Source: Lachnospiraceae bacterium (GTDB taxonomy: Bacteria; Bacillota; Clostridia; Lachnospirales; Lachnospiraceae). Taken from it: a DNA stretch of 64,000 nucleotides. Positions 36,062 through 45,201 of the stretch are shown here, one piece after another. The DNA is taken from the NCBI GenBank assembly GCA_016284355.1, contig JAEEOQ010000004.1:62001-126000 (forward strand), given 5' to 3'. Each line of letters begins with the position of its first letter. Position 1 is the first letter of the stretch. Below the pieces are notes generated by a model. The model was not told the DNA's origin, did no database searches, and saw only the letters and a list, made by a program, of their open reading frames with translations. The position numbers were made by a program, and so were the translations under genes.

Positions 36062-38320
36062 ATGAAAAATGTTGAGATTCTTGCCCCTGCAGGTAACTAT
36101 GATTGTTTTTTGGCTGCGGTAAACGCAGGAGCCGATGCAGTTTACCTCGGGGGAAACATGTACGGAGCAAGAGCATTTGCAGGTAATTTTTGTAAAGAAG
36201 ATCTGCTTAAGGCTCTTGACCATGCACATGTTTTAGACAAAAAAATATACCTTACCGTTAACACATTGCTCAGCAACAGCGAGATTGACAACGGTTTATA
36301 TGACTTTATAGCGCCGCTTTATGAAAACGGTCTTGATGCGGTTATCGTTCAGGATCTTGGAGCGGCCTATTTTCTTCACGAAAATTTTAAAGACCTTCCT
36401 CTACATGCAAGCACTCAGATGACTATAACTAATCCCGGTTATTTAAATACTTTAAAAGAAAACGGATTTACAAGGATAGTGCCTGCAAGAGAGCTTTCGC
36501 TTAACGAAATAAAAAAACTTTCAAATTCCTCAGACCTTGAAATAGAGTGCTTTGTACACGGCGCCCTATGTTATTGCTACTCAGGTCAATGTATGCTAAG
36601 CTACAGCAGAGGCGGAAGAAGCGGCAACAAAGGAAGGTGCGCTCAGCCATGCAGACTTTTATACGAAACTGCAGGCAAGGAAAGCTATTATCTTTCGCCT
36701 AAAGATCTTTGTGTGCTAGACTGCATTCCTGACCTTGTAGACGCGGGAATTGATTCCTTTAAGATCGAAGGGCGAATGAAAAAGCCTGAATATGTTGCAA
36801 ACGCTGCTTATTTATATAAAAAATGGACAGACAGATATCTTAGTCTTGGCAAAGAAGAGTTCGCAAATAAAGCAGATTCTTTTAAATCCGAGATGAGAAA
36901 TGACCTTATAAGGCTTTCTGATATGTATAACAGAGGCGGATTTACTAAGGGCTTTTATTATATGCATAACGGTCCAGAGATAATGTCTGTAAACAGACCT
37001 AACCATTTCGGTACATTTGTGGCAGAAGTAGTTAAAGTTACCGGAAAAGACATGACTTTGCTTGCTAAAGAAGACATTAATGCTCATGATGTTATAGAAG
37101 TAAGGAAAAACGATAAAGAAATTTACGAATTTACTACGGGCAAAAGTTATAACATAGGTGATCAATTTGTTATGAACTACAAGAAAGGCCTTAAGATAGA
37201 CCAGAGCTGTCTTTGCTACCGTATAAGAAACAATGAGCTTATTGAAAAAATAAATGATGATCTTAAAAAATATCCTGCAAAAAGAGATATAAGCATAAGC
37301 TGCGTTCTTACTCCCGGAAGCGAAGCTTTGTATACCGCAAATGCAGGAGACATTAGCTATGAGCTTAAAGGAGACATAGTACAGACCGCCGCAAACAGAC
37401 CGGTAGAAAAAGAAAGAATACTATCTGCGCTTAGCGCAACCGGAGATACGCTGTTTAATGCAGCAAAAACAGAAGTGACTTTAAACGGTGATGTATTTAT
37501 TCCAATAGGGGCGCTTAAAGAAGCAAGAAGGAACCTGTTAAAAGGGTTACAGGAAAAAATAACAGACAGTCATAAACGGACTTTAGGAAAAAGAGCAACA
37601 ATAACCGGCTTTGCCAAAAGAAACACCGATATAAAACAGGCTGTCTCAAGGCTTGTAAGAAATATAGACGATCTTGAAACAGCAGTTAAATGCCAAAATT
37701 CTGACCTTATTTACATCCCGCTTGATGAACCGAATTTTTATGATTCATATGACCTTATCTTTAACAAAGTTAAAGAAGCAGGGAAAAAGCTTGGGGTAGT
37801 GCTCCCTGTCATTTTCAGGGAGAAATATAATGATATAAGCTATATGCCAAAAGATGCAGATATTTACCTTGCTTCAGATATCGGTGAACTTGGTTATCTT
37901 GATAGCCTCGGAATACCAAAGTCTAAGGTTCGCCTTAATCACAACCTTTATGTTTGGAACAGATATACATACCTGTTTCATAAGAAAAACGGTTATGATA
38001 ATTTCACGGTTAACCTTGAGCAGCCTTTTGAAGAATCAAAAGCACTTTTAAGCGATCCTTTAGTAGATCCTTTAGATTTTGAATATGTAGCAAAAACAAG
38101 ACTTCCTCTTATGACAAGTGCGGGCTGTATAATAAAGACCACAGGAAGCTGTGTTAAAACAGGTGCAAGAAGGATACTTAAAGCAGGAAATGATGATCTT
38201 GAAGTAGTATGCAATTGCAAGCATTGCTATAATATGATCTTTGACAGCAAGATCACCGATAACTCAGAATTTGCTAAAGATAACTCAGATCTTATACGTT
38301 ATTTACGCTATGATAATTAA
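36062..38320 (+). CDS. U32 family protein with DUF3656 (RlhA-like RNA hydroxylase)
   Basis: The 752 residues have the U32 TIM-barrel domain (1-330). Its invariant cluster cysteines are in HGALCYCYSGQC (C170, C177) and GRCAQPC (C193, C197). A DUF3656-type middle region and a further C-terminal module follow, ending ANCKHCYNM-like (VVCNCKHCYNM). Family members once annotated as collagenases are now known in E. coli to hydroxylate RNA (RlhA on 23S rRNA C2501; TrhP on tRNA); the domain order fits RlhA better. The RNA target here is not determined. The gene begins 10 bases after zapA, and rplS has its own promoter 5 bases after this stop. Confidence 0.9.
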   Translation: MKNVEILAPAGNYDCFLAAVNAGADAVYLGGNMYGARAFAGNFCKEDLLKALDHAHVLDKKIYLTVNTLLSNSEIDNGLYDFIAPLYENGLDAVIVQDLGAAYFLHENFKDLPLHASTQMTITNPGYLNTLKENGFTRIVPARELSLNEIKKLSNSSDLEIECFVHGALCYCYSGQCMLSYSRGGRSGNKGRCAQPCRLLYETAGKESYYLSPKDLCVLDCIPDLVDAGIDSFKIEGRMKKPEYVANAAYLYKKWTDRYLSLGKEEFANKADSFKSEMRNDLIRLSDMYNRGGFTKGFYYMHNGPEIMSVNRPNHFGTFVAEVVKVTGKDMTLLAKEDINAHDVIEVRKNDKEIYEFTTGKSYNIGDQFVMNYKKGLKIDQSCLCYRIRNNELIEKINDDLKKYPAKRDISISCVLTPGSEALYTANAGDISYELKGDIVQTAANRPVEKERILSALSATGDTLFNAAKTEVTLNGDVFIPIGALKEARRNLLKGLQEKITDSHKRTLGKRATITGFAKRNTDIKQAVSRLVRNIDDLETAVKCQNSDLIYIPLDEPNFYDSYDLIFNKVKEAGKKLGVVLPVIFREKYNDISYMPKDADIYLASDIGELGYLDSLGIPKSKVRLNHNLYVWNRYTYLFHKKNGYDNFTVNLEQPFEESKALLSDPLVDPLDFEYVAKTRLPLMTSAGCIIKTTGSCVKTGARRILKAGNDDLEVVCNCKHCYNMIFDSKITDNSEFAKDNSDLIRYLRYDN

Positions 38321-38324
38321 ATGC

Positions 38325-38353
38325 TTGCAATATAGGCATAAAGATGTTATAAT
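38325..38353 (+). promoter_or_regulatory. Sigma-A promoter of rplS
   Basis: TTGCAA (38325-38330), a 17-base spacer and a perfect TATAAT (38348-38353). It predicts a leader of about 75 bases before the rplS ATG. Confidence 0.8.
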
Positions 38354-38360
38354 GTCAAAT

Positions 38361-38430
38361 GTTGTGAAAATAGATGGTCCTCTGGGTGCAAATGGCATTT
38401 AAGAACATCCCATATTTGAAAGGAGATCTT
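38361..38430 (+). promoter_or_regulatory. Leader of rplS, possible L19 autoregulatory element
   Basis: The 5' leader contains GGGTG (38386-38390) which can pair with CATCCC (38406-38411) with a bulge, enclosing AAATGGCATTT, which can form a small inner stem. L19 leaders that bind the protein are known in Firmicutes, but I cannot confirm that this matches that family's consensus. Confidence 0.3.
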
Positions 38431-38433
38431 ACG

Positions 38434-38778
38434 ATGAACGAGATCATTAAGAACATTGAAGCTGAGCAGCTTAAAAAAGAAGTAGAAGACTTCAATGTAG
38501 GCGATACTGTTAAAGTATACGCAAAAGTTAAAGAAGGTAACAGAGAAAGAACACAGGTCTTCGAGGGTACAGTTCTTAAGAGACAGAACGGTGGAGCCAG
38601 AGAGACATTTACCGTAAGAAAGTTCTCTAACGGTATCGGTGTTGAGAAGACATGGCCACTTCATTCTCCATCAGTTGAGAAGATCGAAGTAATCCGTCAC
38701 GGTAAAGTTAGACGTGCTAAACTTAACTACTTAAGAAGCAGAGTAGGTAAGTCTGCTAAGGTTAAGGAAGCAAAGTAA
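38434..38778 (+). CDS. rplS: 50S ribosomal protein L19
   Basis: L19 sits at the 30S-50S interface. The 114 residues begin [20 protein letters not shown], with the conserved [42 protein letters not shown] and [20 protein letters not shown]. The ATG at 38434 follows AAAGGAGAT with normal spacing and gives the family's N-terminus. Codon use is highly biased. It has its own promoter and terminator and opens the rplS-lepB-rbgA-rnhB cluster. Confidence 0.97.
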   Translation: MNEIIKNIEAEQLKKEVEDFNVGDTVKVYAKVKEGNRERTQVFEGTVLKRQNGGARETFTVRKFSNGIGVEKTWPLHSPSVEKIEVIRHGKVRRAKLNYLRSRVGKSAKVKEAK

Positions 38779-38801
38779 TTTAACATAACCAAGGCTGTAT
38801 T

Positions 38802-38836
38802 AAAGGATAACTATTACTTGATAGTTATCCTTTTTT
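38802..38836 (+). terminator. Terminator after rplS
   Basis: AAAGGATAACTAT (38802-38814) pairs perfectly over 13 bases with ATAGTTATCCTTT (38821-38833) around TACTTG, followed by more T. The next gene starts 46 bases later without an obvious strong promoter. Confidence 0.93.
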
Positions 38837-38881
38837 ATTGTATTATTTAATTTGGAATATTGTTAAAATAAGGCGGAAAAT

Positions 38882-39496
38882 ATGGCTAAACATAAATATA
38901 AATATAAAGTGGAAGTCGAGCCGCAAGTCATTAAAAGACGAAAGATCATAAAAGAACTTATCATCTGGACCCTTGAAACCGTATTTGTGATCTTTGCCGC
39001 GTATTACATTTCCTTTTTCTGGCTTGAAAAGACATCCGTTGTCGGTACGTCTATGCAGACTACCCTTAGCGCAGGCGACACCATTCTTATAGATAAGTTT
39101 ACTTATATGATAAGCAGTCCAAAGCGCTTTGATATCATTGTTTTTAAACAAAGTAACAAAGAACATAATTACTACGATATCAAAAGGATCATCGGCCTTC
39201 CCGGCGAGACTGTCCGTATTGACGGTAATGGCGATATTTACATAAATGATAATCTTATAACTGATATTGTGATCGCAGATAAGATGACAAACGGAGGGCT
39301 TGCAAGTACAGGTATTACCCTTGATGATGACGAATACTTTGTGGTCGGTGACAATCGCAACTACAGCGAAGATTCAAGATTTGCAAATGTAGGAAACGTT
39401 ATTAAAGACGACATCATCGGAAAAGCTTTTGTTAAGCTTAAACCTTTTACCCTTATAAATGAAGTTAATATCAAAAAAGATGAAACAGAAAGGTAA
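38882..39496 (+). CDS. lepB: Signal peptidase I
   Basis: This membrane enzyme removes signal peptides from exported proteins. The 204 residues have a basic N-terminus, one membrane segment (about 24-48), and the catalytic pair S57 in VVGTSMQTTL and K101 in DIKRIIGLPGE. The conserved FVVGDNRNYSEDSR and IGKAFVKLKPF follow. It is the shorter of two signal peptidases flanking rbgA. Its end is 3 bases before rbgA. Confidence 0.94.
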   Translation: MAKHKYKYKVEVEPQVIKRRKIIKELIIWTLETVFVIFAAYYISFFWLEKTSVVGTSMQTTLSAGDTILIDKFTYMISSPKRFDIIVFKQSNKEHNYYDIKRIIGLPGETVRIDGNGDIYINDNLITDIVIADKMTNGGLASTGITLDDDEYFVVGDNRNYSEDSRFANVGNVIKDDIIGKAFVKLKPFTLINEVNIKKDETER

Positions 39497-39499
39497 TCT

Positions 39500-40339
39500 A
39501 TGAAATTACAGTGGTATCCGGGTCATATGACCAAAGCAAAAAGGCAGATGCAGGAAGACTTAAAGCTTATCGACGTTATAATCGAGCTTGTTGATGCCAG
39601 AATACCATATTCCAGTAAAAATCCCGATATAGACGGGCTTGCAACGGGAAAGTCAAGAGTTCTTCTTGTAAATAAAACCGACCTTGCAGACCCGGCTGTT
39701 ACAAAAGAATGGGTTAATTATTATACAGATAAAGGCTTTTTTGTTCTTGAACTTAACAGCAAAACAGGAACAGGCATTAAATCCGTTAATGACGTAATAG
39801 CAAAGGCTTGTGCAAAAAAGATTGAACAAAACCGCAAAAAAGGTATCATTAACAGACCTATGAGGGCTATGATCGTCGGTATACCAAATGTGGGCAAGTC
39901 CACATTTATTAACAGCTTTTGCAAAAAGGCTGTGGCTAAAACAGGAAACAAGCCCGGTGTAACCAAAGGCAAACAATGGATAAGGCTTAACAAAGATGTT
40001 GACCTTCTTGATACCCCCGGTATCTTATGGCCAAAATTTGAAGACGAAACCGTTGGTACAAATATTGCATTTATCGGCTCTGTAAGTGACGAAATAGTAA
40101 GCATTTCAGACCTTGCTTTTGAGCTTATAGTTAAGATAAAAAGTCTTGGATCTGACGCTGTATATGAAAAATATGGTGTTGAGAAAAAGGATGACGCATG
40201 GGAGACCCTTCGCGATATAGCTATAAAGCGAGGATGTCTTGCAAAGGGCGGCGAGCCTGATATAGATAAAGCAAGTGCTTTTATCATAGACGATTTCAGA
40301 AACGGACGTATCGGAAGAATAACACTTGAAAGGCCGTAA
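39500..40339 (+). CDS. rbgA: Ribosome biogenesis GTPase RbgA (YlqF)
   Basis: RbgA (YlqF) is a circularly permuted GTPase that promotes late 50S assembly, including incorporation of L16. The 279 residues start WYPGHMTKAKRQM and have G4 NKTD (58-61) before G1 GIPNVGKS (127-134) and G3 DTPG (171-174), the permuted order. The location after rplS and lepB is the common Firmicute arrangement. AAAGG lies before the ATG at 39500. Confidence 0.95.
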   Translation: MKLQWYPGHMTKAKRQMQEDLKLIDVIIELVDARIPYSSKNPDIDGLATGKSRVLLVNKTDLADPAVTKEWVNYYTDKGFFVLELNSKTGTGIKSVNDVIAKACAKKIEQNRKKGIINRPMRAMIVGIPNVGKSTFINSFCKKAVAKTGNKPGVTKGKQWIRLNKDVDLLDTPGILWPKFEDETVGTNIAFIGSVSDEIVSISDLAFELIVKIKSLGSDAVYEKYGVEKKDDAWETLRDIAIKRGCLAKGGEPDIDKASAFIIDDFRNGRIGRITLERP

Positions 40340-40341
40340 AA

Positions 40342-41058
40342 ATGTCAGAAGGTTTTAAGACTAAAAGTGAAGAAATTGAAGACAGTCTTGAATTTTGCAG
40401 AGATATAGACATTTATTACAAAGGCGGTAAAAACGAAACCCCTTCTTCCCCTGCATTTTCATATAAACCTGTATACGTAAACGCTCCCGACACTTCAGGC
40501 TATGCTCCTGAAGAAAATTACGAGAGCGTTACAAGTGTTATCATTTCCAATATTATTCACCTTTTAGTCTGTGTCGTTATTGCAGCCGTCATTTCAAGAG
40601 GCATAAACAAATACATTCTTCAGCAGGTATCTGTTGACGGAAGCTCCATGGAAGCTTCTCTTTATGACGGCGACAGACTCCTTATGAACAAATTTGACTA
40701 CAGATTTAATGACCCAAAAAGATTTGATATTGTCATTTTCCCTTTTGAAGATGACGTTTATCTTATTAAAAGAGTTATAGGGCTTCCGGGTGAAACCGTA
40801 CAGATAATAGACGGTTATGTGTATATAAACGGTGAATTTTTACAAAACGATATTTACTGTGACGACACTATAGAAACCGCCGGAACTGCTATGCAGCCCC
40901 TTAAGCTTGGCGATGACGAGATATTTGTTCTCGGAGATAACAGGAACAACTCCCTTGACTCAAGGTATACCGCTGTTGGCAATATTAAGCTGTCAGACAT
41001 TATGGGGAAGGCTTTCTACCGTGTTTATCCATTTGACAGATTAGGAAAGGTTGAATAA
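40342..41058 (+). CDS. Second signal peptidase I, with long cytoplasmic N-terminus
   Basis: The 238 residues have a polar extension of about 65 residues (with a Pro/Ser-rich stretch SSPAFSYKPVYVNAPDTSGY), then one membrane segment (66-86) and the catalytic residues S102 (VDGSSMEASL) and K143 (YLIKRVIGLPGE). GDNRNNSLDSR and MGKAFYRVYPF complete the family pattern. It is more distant from the peptidase at 38882 than a recent duplicate would be. Its stop overlaps the rnhB start by one base. A separate substrate preference is possible but not shown. Confidence 0.92.
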   Translation: MSEGFKTKSEEIEDSLEFCRDIDIYYKGGKNETPSSPAFSYKPVYVNAPDTSGYAPEENYESVTSVIISNIIHLLVCVVIAAVISRGINKYILQQVSVDGSSMEASLYDGDRLLMNKFDYRFNDPKRFDIVIFPFEDDVYLIKRVIGLPGETVQIIDGYVYINGEFLQNDIYCDDTIETAGTAMQPLKLGDDEIFVLGDNRNNSLDSRYTAVGNIKLSDIMGKAFYRVYPFDRLGKVE

Positions 41059-41819
41059 TGGCATCAAGACAGGTAAGCGAGATAAAAAACATATTAAAAG
41101 AGGCAGACGTAAGCGAGCTTCCACTTCTAATAAAAGAATTTGAAGAAGACGAGAGAGCCGGAGTTAAGTCTGCTATAGAATCAGCTAATAAACGTATTTC
41201 TAAATACGAAGAAGAGATGAAAAGGGTAGAGAGTATGTGTTACTTTGAAAAAAAGTACTCTGCTTTTACCAATATATGCGGTATAGACGAGGTTGGAAGA
41301 GGTCCTCTTGCAGGCCCTGTTATGGCAGCCGCGGTTATATTGCCAAAAGATCTTCGCATCCCTTATATTAACGATTCAAAAAAGCTTACCGCTGCAAAAA
41401 GAGAAGAACTCTACGATATTATCTCAGAAAAAGCAATTGCCATAGGTCTTGGTATGGCGGGGCAGGAAAGGATAGATGAGATAAATATACTCCAGGCTAC
41501 CTATGAGGCTATGAGGGATGCAATTCATCATCTTAAAGTTCCTGCTGATTATCTTCTTGTGGATGCAGTACATATTCCAAAGGTTGATATTCCTCAGGCA
41601 GGTATCATTAAAGGTGATGCAAAGAGCATAAGTATTGCGGCAGCAAGTATAATTGCCAAAGTTACAAGAGACCGCATTATGACAGATTATGACAAAGTGT
41701 ATCCGGAGTACGGATTTGCAGGAAACAAAGGATATGGTTCCGCAGAACACATTGAAGCATTAAAAAAATACGGTCCATGTCCGCTTCACAGAAGATCATT
41801 TATAAAAAACTTTATTTAA
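41058..41819 (+). CDS. rnhB: Ribonuclease HII
   Basis: RNase HII nicks the RNA strand of RNA-DNA hybrids and removes single ribonucleotides from DNA. The 253 residues have an N-terminal extension of about 70 residues as in B. subtilis RnhB. The core has GIDEVGRGPLAGP (D77, E78), a central acidic residue in LLVDAVHIP, and IKGDAKSISIAAASIIAKVTRD. The ATG overlaps the preceding stop by one base. Confidence 0.96.
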   Translation: MASRQVSEIKNILKEADVSELPLLIKEFEEDERAGVKSAIESANKRISKYEEEMKRVESMCYFEKKYSAFTNICGIDEVGRGPLAGPVMAAAVILPKDLRIPYINDSKKLTAAKREELYDIISEKAIAIGLGMAGQERIDEINILQATYEAMRDAIHHLKVPADYLLVDAVHIPKVDIPQAGIIKGDAKSISIAAASIIAKVTRDRIMTDYDKVYPEYGFAGNKGYGSAEHIEALKKYGPCPLHRRSFIKNFI

Positions 41820-41846
41820 TCTTAAGCCAAAAGGGGTTTATGTTAT

Positions 41847-42152
41847 ATGGCTGAGGAAAAAAACTTTGAATTTAAAAAGTTTAATAAAGAAGAGCCTAAA
41901 ACCGCAGTTGCCCTTCGTTACGATGAAAATCAGGACGAGGCCCCGAGAGTCATAGCCGCCGGTAAAGGAAAAATTGCCGAAAAGATCATAGAAAAGGCAA
42001 AAGAGAGCGATGTCCCTTTACATAAGGACGCAAAGCTTGCAAAAAGCCTTTCAAACCTTGAGATCGGAGACAATATTCCCCCTGAGCTGTACGAAGTAGT
42101 TGCGGAAGTACTTGTATTTATTAACAGAATGGACACATTAAGGAGCAGATAA
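41847..42152 (+). CDS. FlhB C-terminal-domain-like protein (YlqH type)
   Basis: The 101 residues match the cytoplasmic C-terminal domain of the flagellar export protein FlhB: TAVALRYDENQDEAPRVIAAGKG, IIEKAKESDVPLHKD, LAKSLSNLEIGDNIPPELYEVVAEVL. The NPTH autocleavage site that precedes this in true FlhB is missing; the protein starts with KNFEFKKFNKEEPK instead. Stand-alone proteins of this kind occur between rnhB and yraN in Firmicutes without flagella and their role is not known. AAAGGGG precedes the ATG. The TAA is one base before the ATC discussed for yraN. Confidence 0.85.
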   Translation: MAEEKNFEFKKFNKEEPKTAVALRYDENQDEAPRVIAAGKGKIAEKIIEKAKESDVPLHKDAKLAKSLSNLEIGDNIPPELYEVVAEVLVFINRMDTLRSR

Positions 42153-42153
42153 T

Positions 42154-42510
42154 ATCAAACAGGAAAACAGAATAAAAGGAAACAGAGGCGAAGAGCTTGC
42201 AGCAAACTTTCTTATAAGATCCGGTTATGAGATCATTGAAAGAAATTATTACCTAAGAAGCGGCGAGATTGACATAATAGCTTATTCGCCTGAAAGAATA
42301 CTTACTTTTGTGGAAGTAAAATACAGAAGCAGCAGAAGCTTTGGCGATCCGGCCCTGGCCGTTACCCCCGCCAAGCTTCAAAAAATAGTTAGAACAGCAA
42401 AACATTTTATGCTTGTAAGAAAGATCCCTATGGAGACACCCTGCAGTATAGACGTGATTTCAATTACCGGCGACCTGATTGAGCATTATAAAAATGTTAC
42501 GGGATATTGA
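42154..42510 (+). CDS. yraN: YraN family (UPF0102) nuclease-fold protein with apparent ATC start
   Basis: The frame encodes KGNRGEELAANFLIRSGYEI, SGEIDIIAYSPERILTFVEVKYRS and GDPALAVTPAKLQKIVRTAK, the standard YraN/UPF0102 motifs with D40, E54 and K56 of an endonuclease-like fold. Its function is not established. The in-frame stop at 42139-42141 and the first GTG (42310) rule out a normal start that would include the conserved N-terminus. The codon at the family's start position is ATC at 42154, 9 bases after AAGGAG. It could be a rare start, an ATG-to-ATC mutation or a sequencing error; ATA at 42172 is an alternative. 118 residues if counted from 42154. Confidence 0.85.
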   Translation: MKQENRIKGNRGEELAANFLIRSGYEIIERNYYLRSGEIDIIAYSPERILTFVEVKYRSSRSFGDPALAVTPAKLQKIVRTAKHFMLVRKIPMETPCSIDVISITGDLIEHYKNVTGY

Positions 42511-42513
42511 CAG

Positions 42514-43854
42514 ATGAGATTATTTAAGAAAAAAGAAACAAAAGAATATAAACATGTACATAAGATAACAAAAATAGAAGAAGATTCAATAGCTGAGGCT
42601 CTTAAGATAAAGCCGGGTGATGAACTCCTTACCATCAACGGGCAGGAAATGGCAGATGTCCTTGATTATCATTATCTTATACACGACGAAAACATTGAGC
42701 TTCTCATTAGAAAGCCAAACGGCAAAGAAAAGCTTTTTGAATTTGAAAAAGATTATGATGATGATCTTGGCATCGAATTTGAAGACGGACTTATGGATGA
42801 TTACAAGTCCTGCCACAATAAGTGCATTTTCTGTTTTATCGATCAGATGCCAAAGGGAATGCGTGAAACGCTTTATTTTAAAGATGATGATTCAAGGCTT
42901 TCCTTCCTGCAGGGTAACTATATTACCCTTACAAATCTTTCGGAAGCTGAGATAGACAGGATGATAAAGTATAAGCTAAGTCCTATAAATATCTCTGTAC
43001 AGGCCACAAATCCCGAGCTTCGCTGCAAGATGCTAAACAACAGATTTGCAGGAAACATCATGGACATAATCGGCAGATTTGCAGATGCCGGCATTATGAT
43101 GAACACTCAGGTTGTACTTTGTAAGGGATATAATGACGGCGCAGAACTTGACAGAACAATTACAGATCTTTCAAAATATGCTGATAACATAATAGGTCTT
43201 TCCGTAGTTCCTGCAGGTCTTACCAAATTCCGCGAAGGTCTTGCAAAGCTATACGAATTTGACGAAAAAGAGTCCATGGATGTTCTTATCCAGATTCATA
43301 ACTGGCAGGAAAAAATGCTTAAGACCTGCGGCTCAAGATTTGTATTTGCAAGTGATGAATGGTACATAAAAGCAAATCATCCGATTCCGCCGGCTTCATA
43401 TTATGAAGGTTACGGTCAGCTTGAAAACGGTGTGGGCATGATAAGAAGCCTTGTAGATGAAGTACATGAGGCTATAGGTAATTACAGCTATGAGGGCCGT
43501 GAAAAACTTGTTTCCATAGCCACAGGCGTTATAGCTTACCCTTATATAAAAGAGCTTGCAGACTTTGTCTCAGACCATTTTCCTAAAGTTAAGGTTAATG
43601 TATATAAGATAATCAATAACTTTTTTGGTGAAAGCATCACTGTAGCAGGTCTGATCACAGGAAAAGACCTTATTGAGCAGCTTACAGGAATAGAACTTGG
43701 AGAAAAGCTTCTTCTGACAGAAACAATGTTTAGAAGCGGCGAGGAAACACTTCTTGACGATCTGACAAAGACAGATGTTGAAAACGCTTTACAAACCGAA
43801 ATTGCTATTGTAAAATCAGAAGGCGATGCATTTATTAGTTCAATATTAGAGTAA
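42514..43854 (+). CDS. DUF512 protein (PDZ plus radical-SAM-like)
   Basis: The 446 residues begin with a PDZ-like region (13-60, with [20 protein letters not shown]). A radical-SAM-like domain follows with CHNKCIFC (C100, C104, C107), then the DUF512 C-terminal domain. Family motifs [22 protein letters not shown] and [15 protein letters not shown] are clear. Members are widespread in Clostridia and Cyanobacteria with unknown substrates. The gene is followed by der, its usual neighbour in Clostridia. It starts 3 bases after the yraN stop. Confidence 0.92.
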   Translation: MRLFKKKETKEYKHVHKITKIEEDSIAEALKIKPGDELLTINGQEMADVLDYHYLIHDENIELLIRKPNGKEKLFEFEKDYDDDLGIEFEDGLMDDYKSCHNKCIFCFIDQMPKGMRETLYFKDDDSRLSFLQGNYITLTNLSEAEIDRMIKYKLSPINISVQATNPELRCKMLNNRFAGNIMDIIGRFADAGIMMNTQVVLCKGYNDGAELDRTITDLSKYADNIIGLSVVPAGLTKFREGLAKLYEFDEKESMDVLIQIHNWQEKMLKTCGSRFVFASDEWYIKANHPIPPASYYEGYGQLENGVGMIRSLVDEVHEAIGNYSYEGREKLVSIATGVIAYPYIKELADFVSDHFPKVKVNVYKIINNFFGESITVAGLITGKDLIEQLTGIELGEKLLLTETMFRSGEETLLDDLTKTDVENALQTEIAIVKSEGDAFISSILE

Positions 43855-43868
43855 AGGTGTTGATAAAT

Positions 43869-45194
43869 TTGAGTAAACCCATAGTTGCCATTGTAGGAAG
43901 GCCAAACGTAGGTAAATCTACTCTTTTTAACCTTCTTGCAGGCGAAAAGATATCTATAGTAAAAGATTATCCGGGCGTTACAAGAGACCGTATCTATGCA
44001 GATGTTAACTGGCTTGATAAACAGTTTACTATTATAGATACAGGTGGTATTGAGCCTGAGAGTAAAGATATGATGCTTAAGTTCATGCGTGCCCAGGCAG
44101 AGATTGCCATCGAAACAGCAGATGTCATCATATTCCTTACAGATGTAAGACAGGGACTTGTTGATGCAGATTCAAAGGTTGCTGATATGCTCCGAAAATC
44201 AAGAAAGCCTGTTGTACTTGTAGTAAATAAAGTAGATGATTTTAAGAAATTAACTCCTGATGTATACGAGTTTTACAATCTTGGCATAGGCGAGCCTATC
44301 CCAATTTCATCTTCTTCAAAGCTTGGTATAGGCGATATGCTTGATGAGGTGATAAAGTATTTCCCTGAAGGAAGCGCAGAGGCGGAAGAAGACGACAGGC
44401 CAAAGATCGCTGTTGTCGGAAAGCCTAACGTAGGTAAGTCATCCATTATCAATAAGCTCCTTGGCGAAGACCGTGTTATCGTTTCAAATATCGCCGGCAC
44501 CACACGCGATGCCATAGACACAGAGGTCAAATGGAACGGTAAAGAATATGTTTTCATTGATACCGCAGGGCTTAGGCGAAAAAGCAAGATCAAGGAAGAG
44601 ATAGAGAAGTTCAGTATCATCAGAACTGTTTCTGCTGTAGAAAGAGCAGATGTAGTTGTTCTTGTTATAGATGCTACAGAAGGCGTTACAGAGCAGGACG
44701 CAAAAATAGCCGGAATTGCACACGAACGCGGCAAAGGCATGGTTGTGGCGGTAAATAAATGGGATGCCATCGAAAAAAATGACAAGACCATGTATGAGCA
44801 CACAAACAAGATAAAAGAGATCCTTTCTTTTATGCCTTATGCTGAATATATTTTTATATCGGCTCTTACAGGTCAGCGTCTTCCAAAGCTTTTTGAGACA
44901 ATAGACGCAGTTATAGAAAATCATTCGCTTAGAATAGCAACAGGTGTATTAAACGAGATCCTTACCGAGGCAGTTTCTCTTCAGCAGCCGCCTTCCGATA
45001 AAGGTAAGCGCCTTAAGATATTCTATATGACTCAGGTTTCCGTTAAGCCGCCTACCTTTGTTATCTTTGTTAACAGCAAAGATCTTATGCATTTTTCATA
45101 TACCAGATATATTGAAAACAAAATAAGGGAGGCCTTTGGTTTTTCGGGTACCCCTCTTAGATTTATAATTAGAGAAAGAAGCGAAAAAGGCTGA
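43869..45194 (+). CDS. der: Ribosome-associated GTPase Der (EngA)
   Basis: Der has two GTPase domains in tandem and acts in 50S assembly. The 441 residues carry P-loops [12 protein letters not shown] and [16 protein letters not shown] and DTAG switch motifs, NKVD and NKWD specificity motifs, and a C-terminal KH-like domain ending in [17 protein letters not shown]. The start is taken as TTG at 43869 ([13 protein letters not shown]) since AAAGGTG lies about 10 bases upstream and this matches the family's N-terminus. GTG at 43857 or TTG at 43860 are too close to that site. Confidence 0.95.
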   Translation: MSKPIVAIVGRPNVGKSTLFNLLAGEKISIVKDYPGVTRDRIYADVNWLDKQFTIIDTGGIEPESKDMMLKFMRAQAEIAIETADVIIFLTDVRQGLVDADSKVADMLRKSRKPVVLVVNKVDDFKKLTPDVYEFYNLGIGEPIPISSSSKLGIGDMLDEVIKYFPEGSAEAEEDDRPKIAVVGKPNVGKSSIINKLLGEDRVIVSNIAGTTRDAIDTEVKWNGKEYVFIDTAGLRRKSKIKEEIEKFSIIRTVSAVERADVVVLVIDATEGVTEQDAKIAGIAHERGKGMVVAVNKWDAIEKNDKTMYEHTNKIKEILSFMPYAEYIFISALTGQRLPKLFETIDAVIENHSLRIATGVLNEILTEAVSLQQPPSDKGKRLKIFYMTQVSVKPPTFVIFVNSKDLMHFSYTRYIENKIREAFGFSGTPLRFIIRERSEKG

Positions 45195-45201
45195 TAAGAC
45201 T

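Noticed and set aside
39721-40287. Minus-strand frame of 188 codons opposite rbgA
   Set aside because: It mirrors the coding bias of rbgA and no family is recognisable; the GTPase motifs on the + strand are decisive.
44273-44924. Long minus-strand frames opposite der
   Set aside because: They overlap the conserved GTPase domains of der and show no recognisable product.
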